NCBI RefSeq assembly: GCF_947166265.1
Contig: NZ_CAMVDO010000023.1
Location: 1 to 46,187, forward strand
From: an uncultured Fibrobacter sp.
GTDB taxonomy: Bacteria > Fibrobacterota > Fibrobacteria > Fibrobacterales > Fibrobacteraceae
Direction of reading: 5' to 3'
DNA: 46,187 nt
Position 1 is the first letter of the stretch. Every line of letters begins with the position of its first letter. The position numbers were made by a program, and so were the translations under genes. Positions 9,597 to 16,994 of the stretch are shown here, in pieces. The notes under the pieces were generated by a model. The model worked only from the letters and a program-made list of their open reading frames with translations, was not told the DNA's origin and ran no database searches.

Positions 9597-9661
9597 AGGC
9601 AACGCCCCCTATATTTATGCATAAGATATATAATTTTAGACGTAAAAGAAAAAAAACATTG

Positions 9662-9674
9662 TTCCAAGTTGGAA
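9662..9674. promoter_or_regulatory. possible operator palindrome in the divergent promoter region
   Basis: Perfect palindrome TTCCAA-G-TTGGAA in the 219-nt gap between the diverging diguanylate-cyclase and rubrerythrin genes. It is a plausible repressor or activator site but matches no regulator consensus I can name, and it is not a canonical PerR box. Confidence 0.3.
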
Positions 9675-9750
9675 TAACCTTCAAAAGAGGCAAACAAGCG
9701 AAAAAAACACCTTTTTTCAAATTTTTATGTCCGCAACATCAAAAAAAGTG

Positions 9751-9756
9751 TATATT
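9751..9756 (+). promoter_or_regulatory. candidate -10 element of rubrerythrin gene
   Basis: TATATT, 60 nt before the rbr start. The same hexamer recurs ahead of several other plus-strand genes in the window. No clear -35 element was identified. Confidence 0.35.
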
Positions 9757-9815
9757 CCCCTAAGACACAAGGGAAGTTTTTAAAACAAACGCCCACAACC
9801 CAAGAAGAGGAAATT

Positions 9816-10355
9816 ATGGCAAACAAGTACGCCGGAACCCAGACCGAAAAGAACCTCCAGGCCGCCTTTGCAGGCGAATCCCAGGCCCGCAACAAGTACA
9901 CCTACTTTGCTAGCTGCGCCAAGAAGGAAGGCTACGAACAGATCGCCGAACTGTTCCTGAAGACCGCCGACAACGAAAAGGAACACGCCAAGCTGTGGTT
10001 CAAGGAACTCGACGGCATCGGTGACACCGCCGCCAACCTGAAGGCTGCCGCCGAAGGCGAAAACTACGAATGGACCGACATGTACGAAGACTTCGCGAAG
10101 ACCGCCGAAGCCGAAGGCTTTGCCGCACTCGCCAAGAAGTTCCGCATGGTCGCCGCCATCGAAAAGCGCCACGAGGAACGCTACCGCGCCCTCCTCAAGA
10201 ACGTGGAAACCGCAGCCGTGTTCGAGAAGAGCGAAGTCAAGGTGTGGGAATGTCGCAACTGCGGCCACATCGTCGTGGGCACCAAGGCCCCGGCCGCATG
10301 CCCGGTATGCGCCCATCCGCAGTCCTTCTTCGAAGTCACCGCAGAAAACTATTAA
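9816..10355 (+). CDS. rbr: rubrerythrin
   Basis: Non-haem di-iron peroxidase of 179 residues that reduces hydrogen peroxide in the cytoplasm of anaerobes. The N-terminal ferritin-like domain carries the two metal-binding helices ([12 protein letters not shown] at about 17-28 and [10 protein letters not shown] near 50) and the third and fourth helices (EAEGFA and EKRHEERY). The C-terminal rubredoxin-like domain (about 146-179) has the Cys pairs CRNCG and CPVCA that bind Fe(Cys)4. Length and order match classical rubrerythrin. The ATG follows AGAGGA at a good distance. The gene is monocistronic and is followed by several hairpins. An oxygen-stress role suits a strict anaerobe. Confidence 0.97.
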   Translation: MANKYAGTQTEKNLQAAFAGESQARNKYTYFASCAKKEGYEQIAELFLKTADNEKEHAKLWFKELDGIGDTAANLKAAAEGENYEWTDMYEDFAKTAEAEGFAALAKKFRMVAAIEKRHEERYRALLKNVETAAVFEKSEVKVWECRNCGHIVVGTKAPAACPVCAHPQSFFEVTAENY

Positions 10356-10359
10356 GACC

Positions 10360-10432
10360 GCGCGAGCTGAAATTAACTCAGTTCTTATTATTGGCTCGCG
10401 CTCTCGCAACCGCCCTCGGTTAATACCGAGGG
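10360..10432 (+). terminator. two hairpins after rubrerythrin, possible terminators
   Basis: Directly after the rbr stop, an 8-bp arm pair GCGCGAGC (10360-10367) and GCTCGCGC (10394-10401) encloses an AT-rich loop. It is followed by a perfect 8-bp hairpin CCCTCGGT/ACCGAGGG with loop TAAT (10413-10432). The T-run after the second is short, so these could be weak terminators or a structured 3' UTR. Confidence 0.45.
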
Positions 10433-10484
10433 TTTCGTTGCTCACAGAAGGAGCCAAGTGTCGCAGCAGACTGCGCAAGCTGCA

Positions 10485-10523
10485 TATATCAAAAACGCCT
10501 CGTTTACACGAGGCGTTCATTTC
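10485..10523 (-). terminator. bidirectional terminator
   Basis: Perfect 10-bp stem AACGCCTCGT/ACGAGGCGTT (10494-10503 and 10508-10517, loop TTAC). On the minus strand it is followed by five T and sits immediately after the stop codon of a decayed gene tail. On the plus strand it is followed by a looser T-rich tract and may back up rbr termination. Confidence 0.8.
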
Positions 10524-10618
10524 TTTTTCTGCGACAGTGTCTTGATATCATATTTCTTCTGGATTTCGCTTACGTACTCGTAATCGGAAAGGAATGCAAC
10601 AAAAAATATACTTCTGGT
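10517..10618 (-). pseudogene. remnant 3' end of a lost gene (33 codons plus stop)
   Basis: On the minus strand an open frame without a start codon runs 33 codons to a TGA and reads SIFFVAFLSDYEYVSEIQKK then YDIKTLSQKKK. It has the composition of a real protein C-terminus and abuts a proper terminator at 10485-10523, as a genuine gene end would. Upstream the frame is closed by a TGA at 10619-10621, and the FISUMP gene stops 20 nt further up. The most likely reading is the tail of a gene whose 5' part was deleted, perhaps when the FISUMP gene came to lie here. I do not recognise the family. A chance frame cannot be excluded. Confidence 0.4.
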
Positions 10619-10638
10619 TCAAATGGAGTCCGAAACCC

Positions 10639-11346
10639 CTAGTCCTTCACGCAGCGAATCGAAAGTCCGCTGTCCTTGAATACGGAACCGCCGCCAAAGC
10701 TGAAGTTTTCCCAGTAGCTCCAGCTGCGTGCATTGCGCGGACCGCCTAATTCCGAATGGTCTTCGTCGGCTGTCCAGAGATAAGCCTCTCTTCCTAAATC
10801 ATCGAAGCCCGCGAAGGAATTTCTGCCACCGTACTGGAAGTTGAATTCGTCCACATTGTCTCCAAGATAGGCGATAAGGATATCCGTTTCGGCGTCGCTG
10901 GGGATATGGTATCCGGCAGGGCAGAGTCCCCTAGTCACGGTACCGTCGGCCAGGTTCACGTAATTTTTCTGGTAAGATTTATCGAGCCCCATTGCGGCTG
11001 TCCAAGTATAGAGGCGACCGTACTGTTCGCAGTTTTCGGGTTTGTCCTCGTAGCACCAGTTTTCGCCGCTGATGTTGCAAGAGGTGTAATCCAAGTTTTC
11101 GATCATCCATGTCTGCGTACCGAAAGCTTTAATCTTGTAATGCTTGCAGTCGCGAATGTCGTAAACTTCGTTTTCGTATTCAACATCTGGACAATTTACA
11201 GGTTCGTCGGTGCAGGTGACATCTGCACCGCCGTTACCTCCATTGCCGCCATCGTTTCCACCGTTGTCGCTTGCGGAAGTGGAATCATCGCAGGCCATGA
11301 ATGCCATCGCCAAGGAGATGGCCGCAATTTTATAAAGACTCTTCAT
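10639..11346 (-). CDS. FISUMP-domain lipoprotein, single domain
   Basis: Surface lipoprotein of 235 residues. The ATG at 11346 is chosen because GAGGA lies just upstream and the protein then starts MKSLYKIAAISLAMAFMAC, a lipoprotein signal with lipobox FMAC. The longer frame from 11376 has no signal at its N-terminus. A Gly/Asn-rich spacer leads to one FISUMP domain (about residues 60-235) with TQTWMIENLDY, WCYEDKPENCEQYGRLYTW, LCPAGYHIPSDAE, AYLWTADED and the closing SIRCVKD. It is a relative of the two-domain lipoprotein at 6218-7969. The role of the domain is unknown. A likely decayed gene end lies directly downstream. Confidence 0.92.
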   Translation of the reverse strand: MKSLYKIAAISLAMAFMACDDSTSASDNGGNDGGNGGNGGADVTCTDEPVNCPDVEYENEVYDIRDCKHYKIKAFGTQTWMIENLDYTSCNISGENWCYEDKPENCEQYGRLYTWTAAMGLDKSYQKNYVNLADGTVTRGLCPAGYHIPSDAETDILIAYLGDNVDEFNFQYGGRNSFAGFDDLGREAYLWTADEDHSELGGPRNARSWSYWENFSFGGGSVFKDSGLSIRCVKD

Positions 11347-11379
11347 GTTTTCCTCACTAAATGAATTTGCACACAAAAT

Positions 11380-11410
11380 AAAAAAAAGACGCCCTCACAT
11401 GGGAGCATCT
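11380..11410 (-). terminator. terminator of the xylanase gene
   Basis: On the minus strand AGATGCTCCC pairs with GGGCGTCT (one G-U pair and one bulge), followed by seven T at 11380-11386. It lies about 90 nt after the xylanase stop and just before the FISUMP gene start. Confidence 0.75.
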
Positions 11411-11427
11411 TCTAAAAATCTGGTAGA

Positions 11428-11451
11428 GATCCTTCGACAAGCTCAGGGACC
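11428..11451. repeat. REP-like short palindrome
   Basis: Contains CTTCGACAAGCTCAG, a short imperfect palindrome of a kind common between genes in many bacteria. Related copies occur at 35799-35817 and 35845-35869. It lies in the gap downstream of the xylanase gene. Confidence 0.5.
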
Positions 11452-11498
11452 TTATTTCAGTTAGCGAGCTTGCGAAGCGTGAGCTTGGCGATTGGGAG

Positions 11499-13145
11499 CT
11501 ATTTCAACTCGACCGTTTCGCTCTTGCCATCGACAGTCACCTTGTACTTGCCGGGGTAGCCACGGAACTTCACGTTGCCATCGGCGTCCGCCGTAAACGT
11601 CCCGTTGGTGGTCCACACCTTATGCCACAGGTCGTAAATGAGCTTTGCCGCCGGCTTTTCGCGACCGTCCATGGCGACGATACCGCCGTTTTTCACCCAG
11701 TGGCGGCCATCCCAGAAGCCCCACAGCAGAATGCCTTCGACAGCCGGGTGGCTAAAGGCGATGCGCAGGAACATCTCGTAACGCTTGGCCTGTTCCTCTT
11801 CGCCAAAATACATACCCTTCTGCCAGTCGCCAAAGTCAAGTTCGGTCACCTTGATCGGGAGTCCGAGAGAGCCGAGCCTGTCGAAGCGGGCCTTGATGAA
11901 GGCCGGGTTCAGCTGACGGTCGCCGAAGTGGCACTGCACGCCGATTCCGTGTACGGGCACCTTGCGGTCGAGCATACCCTTCACAAGTTCGTAGAAGCGG
12001 TCGGTTTCGCCGGCGGCCACCACGTTGTATTCGTTAATGAAAAGCTTTGCATCGGGGTCTGCACGATGTGCCCAGACATGGGCGGAATCCAGCAAGTCCC
12101 AGCCGCACTTGTTAAAGAGGTAAGGTTCGTGGAATGCCTCGTTCCACACGTCGTATTCCTTGATGCGGCCCTTGTATTCCTTGACGTCACGTTCAATGCG
12201 GGCCTTGATCTTTTTCGAGATATCCTTACAGCTACCCTGGTTGCCGAAATGCTTGTCGTAGCCGTAACCCTGATGGCCCCACATAAGCGTATGGGCGCGG
12301 AAACCCCACTTGTAGTCGTTCACGTAATCCAGGTACTGCTTGAATTCGTCACGGCGGATCTTGCCCTTCTTGGGTTCGTATTCCGGCCACTTGAACTGGT
12401 TCTCGGGAACGCCGTACCAGAAATACTTATTGGCAGTCTTCCTATACCAGGTTTCAACACTGTCGTTGGTGGCATAAAGCGCAAGGGCCGTACCGAAGGG
12501 GAACGCGTGACGCATGAGTTCCACCTTCACCTGGGCACCCGGCGCAGCCTTGAGCGTCAAGTCCTTCTTGCGAAGGCTATCGATACGGGCGGCGGAATTG
12601 TTGTACCAGGTCATGTCATCCATGCCCTCGACCTTCTCGATAGTCACATCGTCCATCTGCAGCCAGCCCTTGGCAAGGCCTACGTGGAAGGTGACGTTGT
12701 TGAGACCGTAACCCTTCTGGTCGGCAAGGAAAACCATGGAATATTCCTTCCAGTCCTTCGTGAGCATGAACGAGGCACTTTCCTTCTGTCGCCAGTCAGG
12801 AGCGCCCCCCTGAATAATGGCGTTGATAGGCACGTTTCCCTTCGCCTTGAAACTGAGCTTATAATAAGCGGAATCGGCAAGCCACTTGGGCGGCTGCAAC
12901 TGGAGTCCCCAGGAGGGGTTCGGAAGTTCGGTCACCGTGAGCTTGACACCTTCGCTGCCGTTCACGCCAAGGCCCATTTCGCCGAGCTTGCTTTCGTACT
13001 TGGCGGGACCATCGGGGTTGTTCCAGATATACCAGCCGCCATCACCATAAGACAAGTCGCCGTTGGTGAGGAGCGGGGCCGCCATAAGGGCAGAGGCACC
13101 CACGGAGGCGCCGATAGCGAACGCCGTCAAGAATTTCTTAAGCAT
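11499..13145 (-). CDS. secreted endo-1,4-beta-xylanase, GH10, with N-terminal carbohydrate-binding-like domain
   Basis: 548-residue secreted enzyme that cleaves internal xylan bonds with retention of configuration. Signal peptide MLKKFLTAFAIGASVGASALMAA, then a beta-sandwich resembling CBM4/9-type modules (about 24-172, ending WLQMDDVTIEK), a GH10 barrel (about 205-505) and a short C-terminal beta tail (GKYKVTVDG). GH10 signatures are clear: substrate-binding RAHTLMWGHQ, acid/base Glu 336 in DVWNEA, HGIGVQCH, nucleophile Glu 435 in VTELD and LLWGFWD. The ATG at 13145 is preferred over one two codons earlier because AAAGGG then lies 6 nt upstream. The tail is much shorter than the sorting tails of the proteins at 15870 and 16995. 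This gene supports a plant-cell-wall-degrading lifestyle. Confidence 0.95.
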   Translation of the reverse strand: MLKKFLTAFAIGASVGASALMAAPLLTNGDLSYGDGGWYIWNNPDGPAKYESKLGEMGLGVNGSEGVKLTVTELPNPSWGLQLQPPKWLADSAYYKLSFKAKGNVPINAIIQGGAPDWRQKESASFMLTKDWKEYSMVFLADQKGYGLNNVTFHVGLAKGWLQMDDVTIEKVEGMDDMTWYNNSAARIDSLRKKDLTLKAAPGAQVKVELMRHAFPFGTALALYATNDSVETWYRKTANKYFWYGVPENQFKWPEYEPKKGKIRRDEFKQYLDYVNDYKWGFRAHTLMWGHQGYGYDKHFGNQGSCKDISKKIKARIERDVKEYKGRIKEYDVWNEAFHEPYLFNKCGWDLLDSAHVWAHRADPDAKLFINEYNVVAAGETDRFYELVKGMLDRKVPVHGIGVQCHFGDRQLNPAFIKARFDRLGSLGLPIKVTELDFGDWQKGMYFGEEEQAKRYEMFLRIAFSHPAVEGILLWGFWDGRHWVKNGGIVAMDGREKPAAKLIYDLWHKVWTTNGTFTADADGNVKFRGYPGKYKVTVDGKSETVELK

Positions 13146-13274
13146 AATCATCCCTTTATTATCAACTACGCAATGCCAAAATGTCAATAGAAGTTACCCA
13201 AAACATCGCTGCACTGCATAACCAGTTTAACCTTCAAGGTAGAAAATAAATTGATTTTTCGGGGGGTGGTACAG

Positions 13275-13315
13275 AAAAAGCACTCATTATACCTATCGGT
13301 GTATCAAGTGTTTTT
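13275..13315 (-). terminator. bidirectional terminator-like hairpin
   Basis: An imperfect hairpin, with arms CACTCATTATACC and GGTGTATCAAGTG, is bracketed by AAAAAG on one side and GTTTTT on the other. On the minus strand it is followed by CTTTTTC, about 115-155 nt after the thymidylate-kinase stop, and would separate that gene from the xylanase gene. Confidence 0.55.
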
Positions 13316-13429
13316 AGAATTAAAAATGAAAAATTAAAAAAGAAGGGAGAGGTCTCTCCCTGGTTCGCACTGCGTAGCTCTCCACCCTCTCTCCTAGGGG
13401 TTCCACCCCTAACACCCCGATTCCACTGC

Positions 13430-14065
13430 CTACAATCGCGACTTGATTAACTTGTACAAATCGGCAAATACTTTGTCTGGAGTGCGGTCCGCATCGATCG
13501 CAGAAACGCAGTCGCTGTAGTCACGGGCCGCGGCCAAGTACCCTTGGCGCACCCGCTCGAAAAAGTCCGCTTTTTCGCTCTCCAGTCGATCGGGTGCCTC
13601 GCCCCGCTTCGCGGTGCGAGCGCGGCTCGCCTCCACCGTCAAGTCCAGCACCACCGTCAGTTCGGGGAAACACCCGCCGCAGGTGATTTCCGTAAGGCGC
13701 TGCACCAAGTCGGCACCTAGACCTCGGGCGTATCCCTGGTACGCAAAGGTACTCCACGCGAATCTATCCGCAATCACGATCTTCCCTGCATCGAGCGCCG
13801 GCTGAATCACCTCGTGAATCACCTGAGCCCGCGCCGCATTGTACAAGAGCAGCTCCGTCTTGTCGCCCATGATTCCCTTGAACGCCGGGTCGAGCAAAAG
13901 TCCACGAATCCCTTCCGAAATCTTTGCCCCACCCGGCTCGCGCAATTTCACCACGGAGTAACCTTCCCTGGTAAGTGCATCGATAAGCATGTCGATCTGA
14001 GTGGATTTTCCGGAACCGTCGATTCCCTCGAGACTAAAAAAATGTTTCGCCGTCTGCATACGCAT
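13430..14065 (-). CDS. tmk: thymidylate kinase
   Basis: Cytoplasmic dTMP kinase of 211 residues (dTMP + ATP to dTDP), essential for DNA precursor supply. It has the P-loop FSLEGIDGSGKST, the REPGG segment of the family, a DRFAWSTFAYQG stretch matching the DR[YF]-containing dTMP site, and an Arg-rich LID region with RTAKRGEAPDRLE. The ATG at 14065 is the likely start because the P-loop then lies at the usual distance; upstream sequence in the longer frame is not conserved-looking. No clear ribosome site precedes it, only an AT-rich stretch. It follows a small lipoprotein gene after a terminator. Confidence 0.93.
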   Translation of the reverse strand: MRMQTAKHFFSLEGIDGSGKSTQIDMLIDALTREGYSVVKLREPGGAKISEGIRGLLLDPAFKGIMGDKTELLLYNAARAQVIHEVIQPALDAGKIVIADRFAWSTFAYQGYARGLGADLVQRLTEITCGGCFPELTVVLDLTVEASRARTAKRGEAPDRLESEKADFFERVRQGYLAAARDYSDCVSAIDADRTPDKVFADLYKLIKSRL

Positions 14066-14091
14066 AAAATAAAAAATAACTGACCCTAAGT

Positions 14092-14116
14092 AAAAAGGAC
14101 TGCCTCGCAGCAATCC
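14092..14116 (-). terminator. terminator of the small lipoprotein gene
   Basis: On the minus strand GGATTGCT pairs with GGCAGTCC (two G-U pairs, 4-nt loop), followed by five T at 14092-14096. It sits between the lipoprotein stop and the tmk start. Confidence 0.7.
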
Positions 14117-14163
14117 TTCACATTCACTTCTGATTCCCTCCGCCACAGGCGTCGGAAAAAAAA

Positions 14164-14610
14164 CTAGTTATTGGTCTTGAGGCCCGCGGCTTCAAAATGA
14201 GCCTTGTTCTTCGGGTCCGGCAGGGCGACCTTCGTAATCCAGTTGTATTCGGCAATGCCGGCAAGCCCCACGCGTGCGCAAAGCTGGTCGCGGGCCACGT
14301 TGTAGGCATTCAGAATCTGGATCTTTTCGGTTTCGTTCGCGTTGTCGATACGTTCGGACCAGCGCACGCCGAGTTCCACGAGGGCGGCACTCGCCTTCAC
14401 GTAGATACGGGCCTTGTCCGCAGTGATTTCCGAAGAGGTCGGAGCGGTAAAGGCGTCCACCTTTACAATAGGCACACTCTTCGGGGTAGAAGTCTGCACC
14501 TGGCTCATTTCGGGAACATTCTGTTCTTCACTGTCGCACGCGGTCACAGTCGCCGCTACGAAAAAAGAGGCGATCATCAACAACGCCACTTTTAGGATTC
14601 GTCTTGACAT
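14164..14610 (-). CDS. small lipoprotein of unknown function
   Basis: 148-residue predicted lipoprotein. The signal ends in the lipobox VTAC (Cys 25), followed by a Glu/Gln/Pro-rich spacer and a mainly helical domain from about residue 60 (EITADKARIYVKASAALVEL). An AGAGG ribosome site lies about 6 nt before the ATG. The C-terminal part contains two helices resembling a small all-alpha bundle, but no family was recognised. It lies between tmk and a tRNA gene on the same strand, with a terminator between it and tmk. A periplasmic or outer-membrane-anchored role is all that can be inferred. Confidence 0.85.
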   Translation of the reverse strand: MSRRILKVALLMIASFFVAATVTACDSEEQNVPEMSQVQTSTPKSVPIVKVDAFTAPTSSEITADKARIYVKASAALVELGVRWSERIDNANETEKIQILNAYNVARDQLCARVGLAGIAEYNWITKVALPDPKNKAHFEAAGLKTNN

Positions 14611-14632
14611 ATCAGCCTCTTTTTCAAAATAC

Positions 14633-14705
14633 TAGCGGCTTGTGGGCTCGAACCACAGACCTGCGGATTATGATTCCGACGCTCTACCAACTGAGCTAAG
14701 CCGCC
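14633..14705 (-). tRNA. tRNA with anticodon CAU, probably elongator tRNA-Met
   Basis: 73-nt cloverleaf on the minus strand: acceptor arm GGCGGCT pairing with AGCCGCT (closing G-U pair), D-arm GCTCAGTTGGTAGAGC, anticodon loop ATCATAA with CAU, T-arm TGTGG-TTCGAGC-CCACA. No CCA is encoded. The G1-U72 pair also occurs in some elongator tRNA-Met genes and argues against an initiator. Lysidine-modified tRNA-Ile2 also reads from a CAU gene and cannot be fully excluded. Confidence 0.9.
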
Positions 14706-14750
14706 AAATTTTTCCCAAATTTAGTCAAAAAGGTTTAAAATTTCAAGGGG

Positions 14751-15494
14751 TTATTCAAAATAAACTTCAGTTTCTACAAAATTTTCGCCCCATTTGATCA
14801 CTTGCCAGCCCGGAGCGGCACTCTGCAAGTTAAAATAGGGCATGTTGGGGTCAATCTGCATCTGGGTAGAAGGCGCCACATGGACAATCTGGCGTCCCAT
14901 GGACACCTCGAACTGCGCGTGGTAGTGTCCGGTATAAATGTGCGTCAAGTTCTCTATTCCTGCGAGCGTTTCCTGGACCTCCACCATATTTCTCAAGTGG
15001 TAGCGCAAGTCCATAAAGCGGTGTCCACAAAAACAGGGCGGATGGTGCATGAACAGGATTATTTCGCCCTTGACCTTCGCGGCTTCCGACTTCAGCCATT
15101 CAAGCTGCTCCATAGAGACATCGCCGCAGGCACTGTCCAAAAAGAAGATGCTCTTGCCGCATAAATCGTAGCGGTAGAAACACTTGCCGTTCTGAACCTT
15201 GCCCTTAAGATCGAGGTACTTTTCCATCACCTCGATACGGTCATGGTTTCCGGGAATAACGCATACAGGAACAGACGACTTCTTGATAAAGTCCGCAAAA
15301 TACCTGTAGGCACCGGGTTCTGCATCCTCGTTCGCCAAGTCTCCAGATAAAACCAGCAAATCCAGGTCCTGCATGGACTTGGAATCAACCGCCTTCATGA
15401 AATTGGCGCGAACGTCAATTCCCTGGACAAGGCTTTCGTCTTCTCCGATATGCATATCGGAAATCTGGCCTATCTTTAGAATTTTAGACGACAT
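14751..15494 (-). CDS. metallophosphoesterase, calcineurin-like (CpdA-type)
   Basis: Cytoplasmic protein of 247 residues with all blocks of the calcineurin-like phosphoesterase fold: ISDMHIGE (Asp and His metal ligands), VLSGDLANE, IPGNHDR, FMHHPP and TGHYHAQF. The arrangement with GDL, GNHD and GHxH motifs resembles class III cyclic-nucleotide phosphodiesterases such as CpdA, but substrates in this family vary widely and cannot be read from sequence. It has no signal peptide or membrane segment. It is followed on the minus strand by the tRNA, and preceded by a 375-nt non-coding gap. It is the only recognisable candidate cyclic-nucleotide hydrolase in the window. Confidence 0.88.
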   Translation of the reverse strand: MSSKILKIGQISDMHIGEDESLVQGIDVRANFMKAVDSKSMQDLDLLVLSGDLANEDAEPGAYRYFADFIKKSSVPVCVIPGNHDRIEVMEKYLDLKGKVQNGKCFYRYDLCGKSIFFLDSACGDVSMEQLEWLKSEAAKVKGEIILFMHHPPCFCGHRFMDLRYHLRNMVEVQETLAGIENLTHIYTGHYHAQFEVSMGRQIVHVAPSTQMQIDPNMPYFNLQSAAPGWQVIKWGENFVETEVYFE

Positions 15495-15869
15495 TTTGTC
15501 TGCATAATATAACTATTATATTACGAATGCGTGTAAAGATTTTCGACTTTATTGAATAATGTGACAAAAATCATGTCAAAAAGGCCAAATTTTCACCATT
15601 TTCAACACCATTCTGTCGATTCGCTGTTGACTTGCATTGAAAACTCACCTTCAACACTTATCCACATTGAAAAAAGTGAACACATTTGAAGTTTTCAACA
15701 TTTTTTTCCGATATTTTTAAGTCTATAACTTTTTGAGCATCATACACTTACAATTCCATTTTCACCATTTTATCCACTATTCACCGTATCAATTACTATT
15801 TACTATTTATATAAATATATAGTCTACAATGATATAGATGTGTACTTAGGCGCCCTCCCCTTTCTTGGC
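15495..15869. other. AT-rich non-coding gap with DnaA-box-like and repeated motifs
   Basis: No gene is seen in this 375-nt stretch. It is strongly AT-rich, holds one perfect E. coli-type DnaA box (15658-15666), a one-mismatch box TTATCCACT at 15770-15778, a repeated ATTTTCACCATTTT 14-mer and several TTCAAC motifs. It may be a complex promoter region or part of an origin. Confidence 0.5.
15658..15666 (+). promoter_or_regulatory. DnaA-box-like site
   Basis: TTATCCACA, an exact match to the E. coli DnaA-box consensus TTATNCACA, within an AT-rich gap. A single perfect box can occur by chance; the second, one-mismatch box at 15770-15778 adds some weight. Confidence 0.4.
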
Positions 15870-16946
15870 CTATTTCAACACAATCTGCTGAGTCAGTGGG
15901 ACATTTCCTTTGACTGTGAGAATGTAGTTTCCTGACTTGACCCCTGAAAGGTCGATAACACGATCCACATTTCCCTTGTCGATTATATTCCCCTGGATAT
16001 CCAGGAGTGTATAGTGATTATAATGATGGAATCTATCCAAGTAAACCTGATGACCTGCAATAGATATAGCTGCCCTTTTCATGGTATTTTGAAATCCACC
16101 CTTTTCCTTACCTATATAAATCGGAGGCTGACAACAAGGTTGAAAATGTCCTTCCCAATCAATATCTTGAGAATAAGAGGATGGTTCTTCCGTTACCTTT
16201 ATTTCAGCTTTTCCAGTACAGGTACCAATCGGCCCGATTTCAAAAATTCGAATTCTTCCATATAAGTGGTCTTTGTTAAGATCACTATTTTCGATATTGA
16301 AAAAGATAGACTGCGTTGCAGCAAATGCTTCGGCACAACTATCTAGCCTATTGGAATCGGGAGTCCAGACAGGTTGCTTGAAACTGGATATTTCGCTGGA
16401 GACGGTTATCGGGTCTTCTGACTTTGGCAATGTTACATAACAGTAGGCTACTCCCGATTTTTCTTCTTTTACTTGAAGACTTGCTTCATCGTCAGATGTA
16501 TAAGTGATGCACAGACCTCCTGTAGAAGTGATATCTAGAGGTTCACGTCGACCGCTTACCGTATTGAATCCAAAACTGACAAAGTTACTCAAAGAGTTTT
16601 CCCTTGGATCTGTCGTATCTGGTTTGTCTATGTAATATTCAATAGTTAAATATCCCAGTATGTCTATCATTGGAGCCGTTAGGGAGCCATAGTATCCACA
16701 TGTATCAAATGGATATTTAGGTTTTGGATATATTTTATTCTTTTTTCCGTCCTGGCTATATAGGTATTTTCGTCCATCTTGGGTATACCAGTAACCCATG
16801 GTGGTACCTTCACATACACCAAATTCATACATACATTCTGCGCCGGTATTGACCTGTTCATTCGTACCGTCATACCACAACTCCGAATTGACGGTTTGTG
16901 CGATAGCGGGAATGAATAAAAGTATCAATGCTACTATTCTTTTCAT
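15870..16946 (-). CDS. secreted protein with T9SS-type sorting tail, unknown domain
   Basis: 358-residue secreted protein. It has an N-terminal signal peptide (MKRIVALILLFIPAIAQ), one copy of a domain of about 230 residues shared with the next gene upstream, a connecting region, and a C-terminal tail with YTLLDIQGNIIDKG, then DLSGVKSGNYILTVKG and a final QQIVLK. This is the pattern of type A T9SS sorting domains. The shared domain carries ELWYDGTNEQVNTGAECMYE, TMGYWY, LGYLTIEYYI, GLCITYTSD, SCAEAF and IRIFEIGPIGTC, so it is probably disulfide-bonded. A terminator-like hairpin ends just before its ATG, so expression may need readthrough from the larger paralogue. I do not recognise the domain; ligand binding is possible but unproven. 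Confidence 0.85.
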   Translation of the reverse strand: MKRIVALILLFIPAIAQTVNSELWYDGTNEQVNTGAECMYEFGVCEGTTMGYWYTQDGRKYLYSQDGKKNKIYPKPKYPFDTCGYYGSLTAPMIDILGYLTIEYYIDKPDTTDPRENSLSNFVSFGFNTVSGRREPLDITSTGGLCITYTSDDEASLQVKEEKSGVAYCYVTLPKSEDPITVSSEISSFKQPVWTPDSNRLDSCAEAFAATQSIFFNIENSDLNKDHLYGRIRIFEIGPIGTCTGKAEIKVTEEPSSYSQDIDWEGHFQPCCQPPIYIGKEKGGFQNTMKRAAISIAGHQVYLDRFHHYNHYTLLDIQGNIIDKGNVDRVIDLSGVKSGNYILTVKGNVPLTQQIVLK

Positions 16947-16978
16947 CTTAAAAAGACCAGGATTTTGTTCCTGGTCTT
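16947..16978 (-). terminator. terminator-like hairpin immediately before a start codon
   Basis: Perfect 9-bp stem AAGACCAGG/CCTGGTCTT (16953-16961 and 16970-16978), followed on the minus strand by a short T-tract and then, within a few nt, by the ATG of the next gene. It could terminate the larger paralogue's transcript or act as an attenuator for the downstream gene. Confidence 0.7.
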
Positions 16979-16994
16979 GTGCTAAGAGTTAAGC

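Noticed and set aside
13330-13425. GGGAGAG/CTCTCCC and AGGGGT/ACCCCT hairpins as a structured RNA
   Set aside because: They are simple palindromes downstream of tmk without a shared architecture to any known RNA; left as likely transcription-end clutter.
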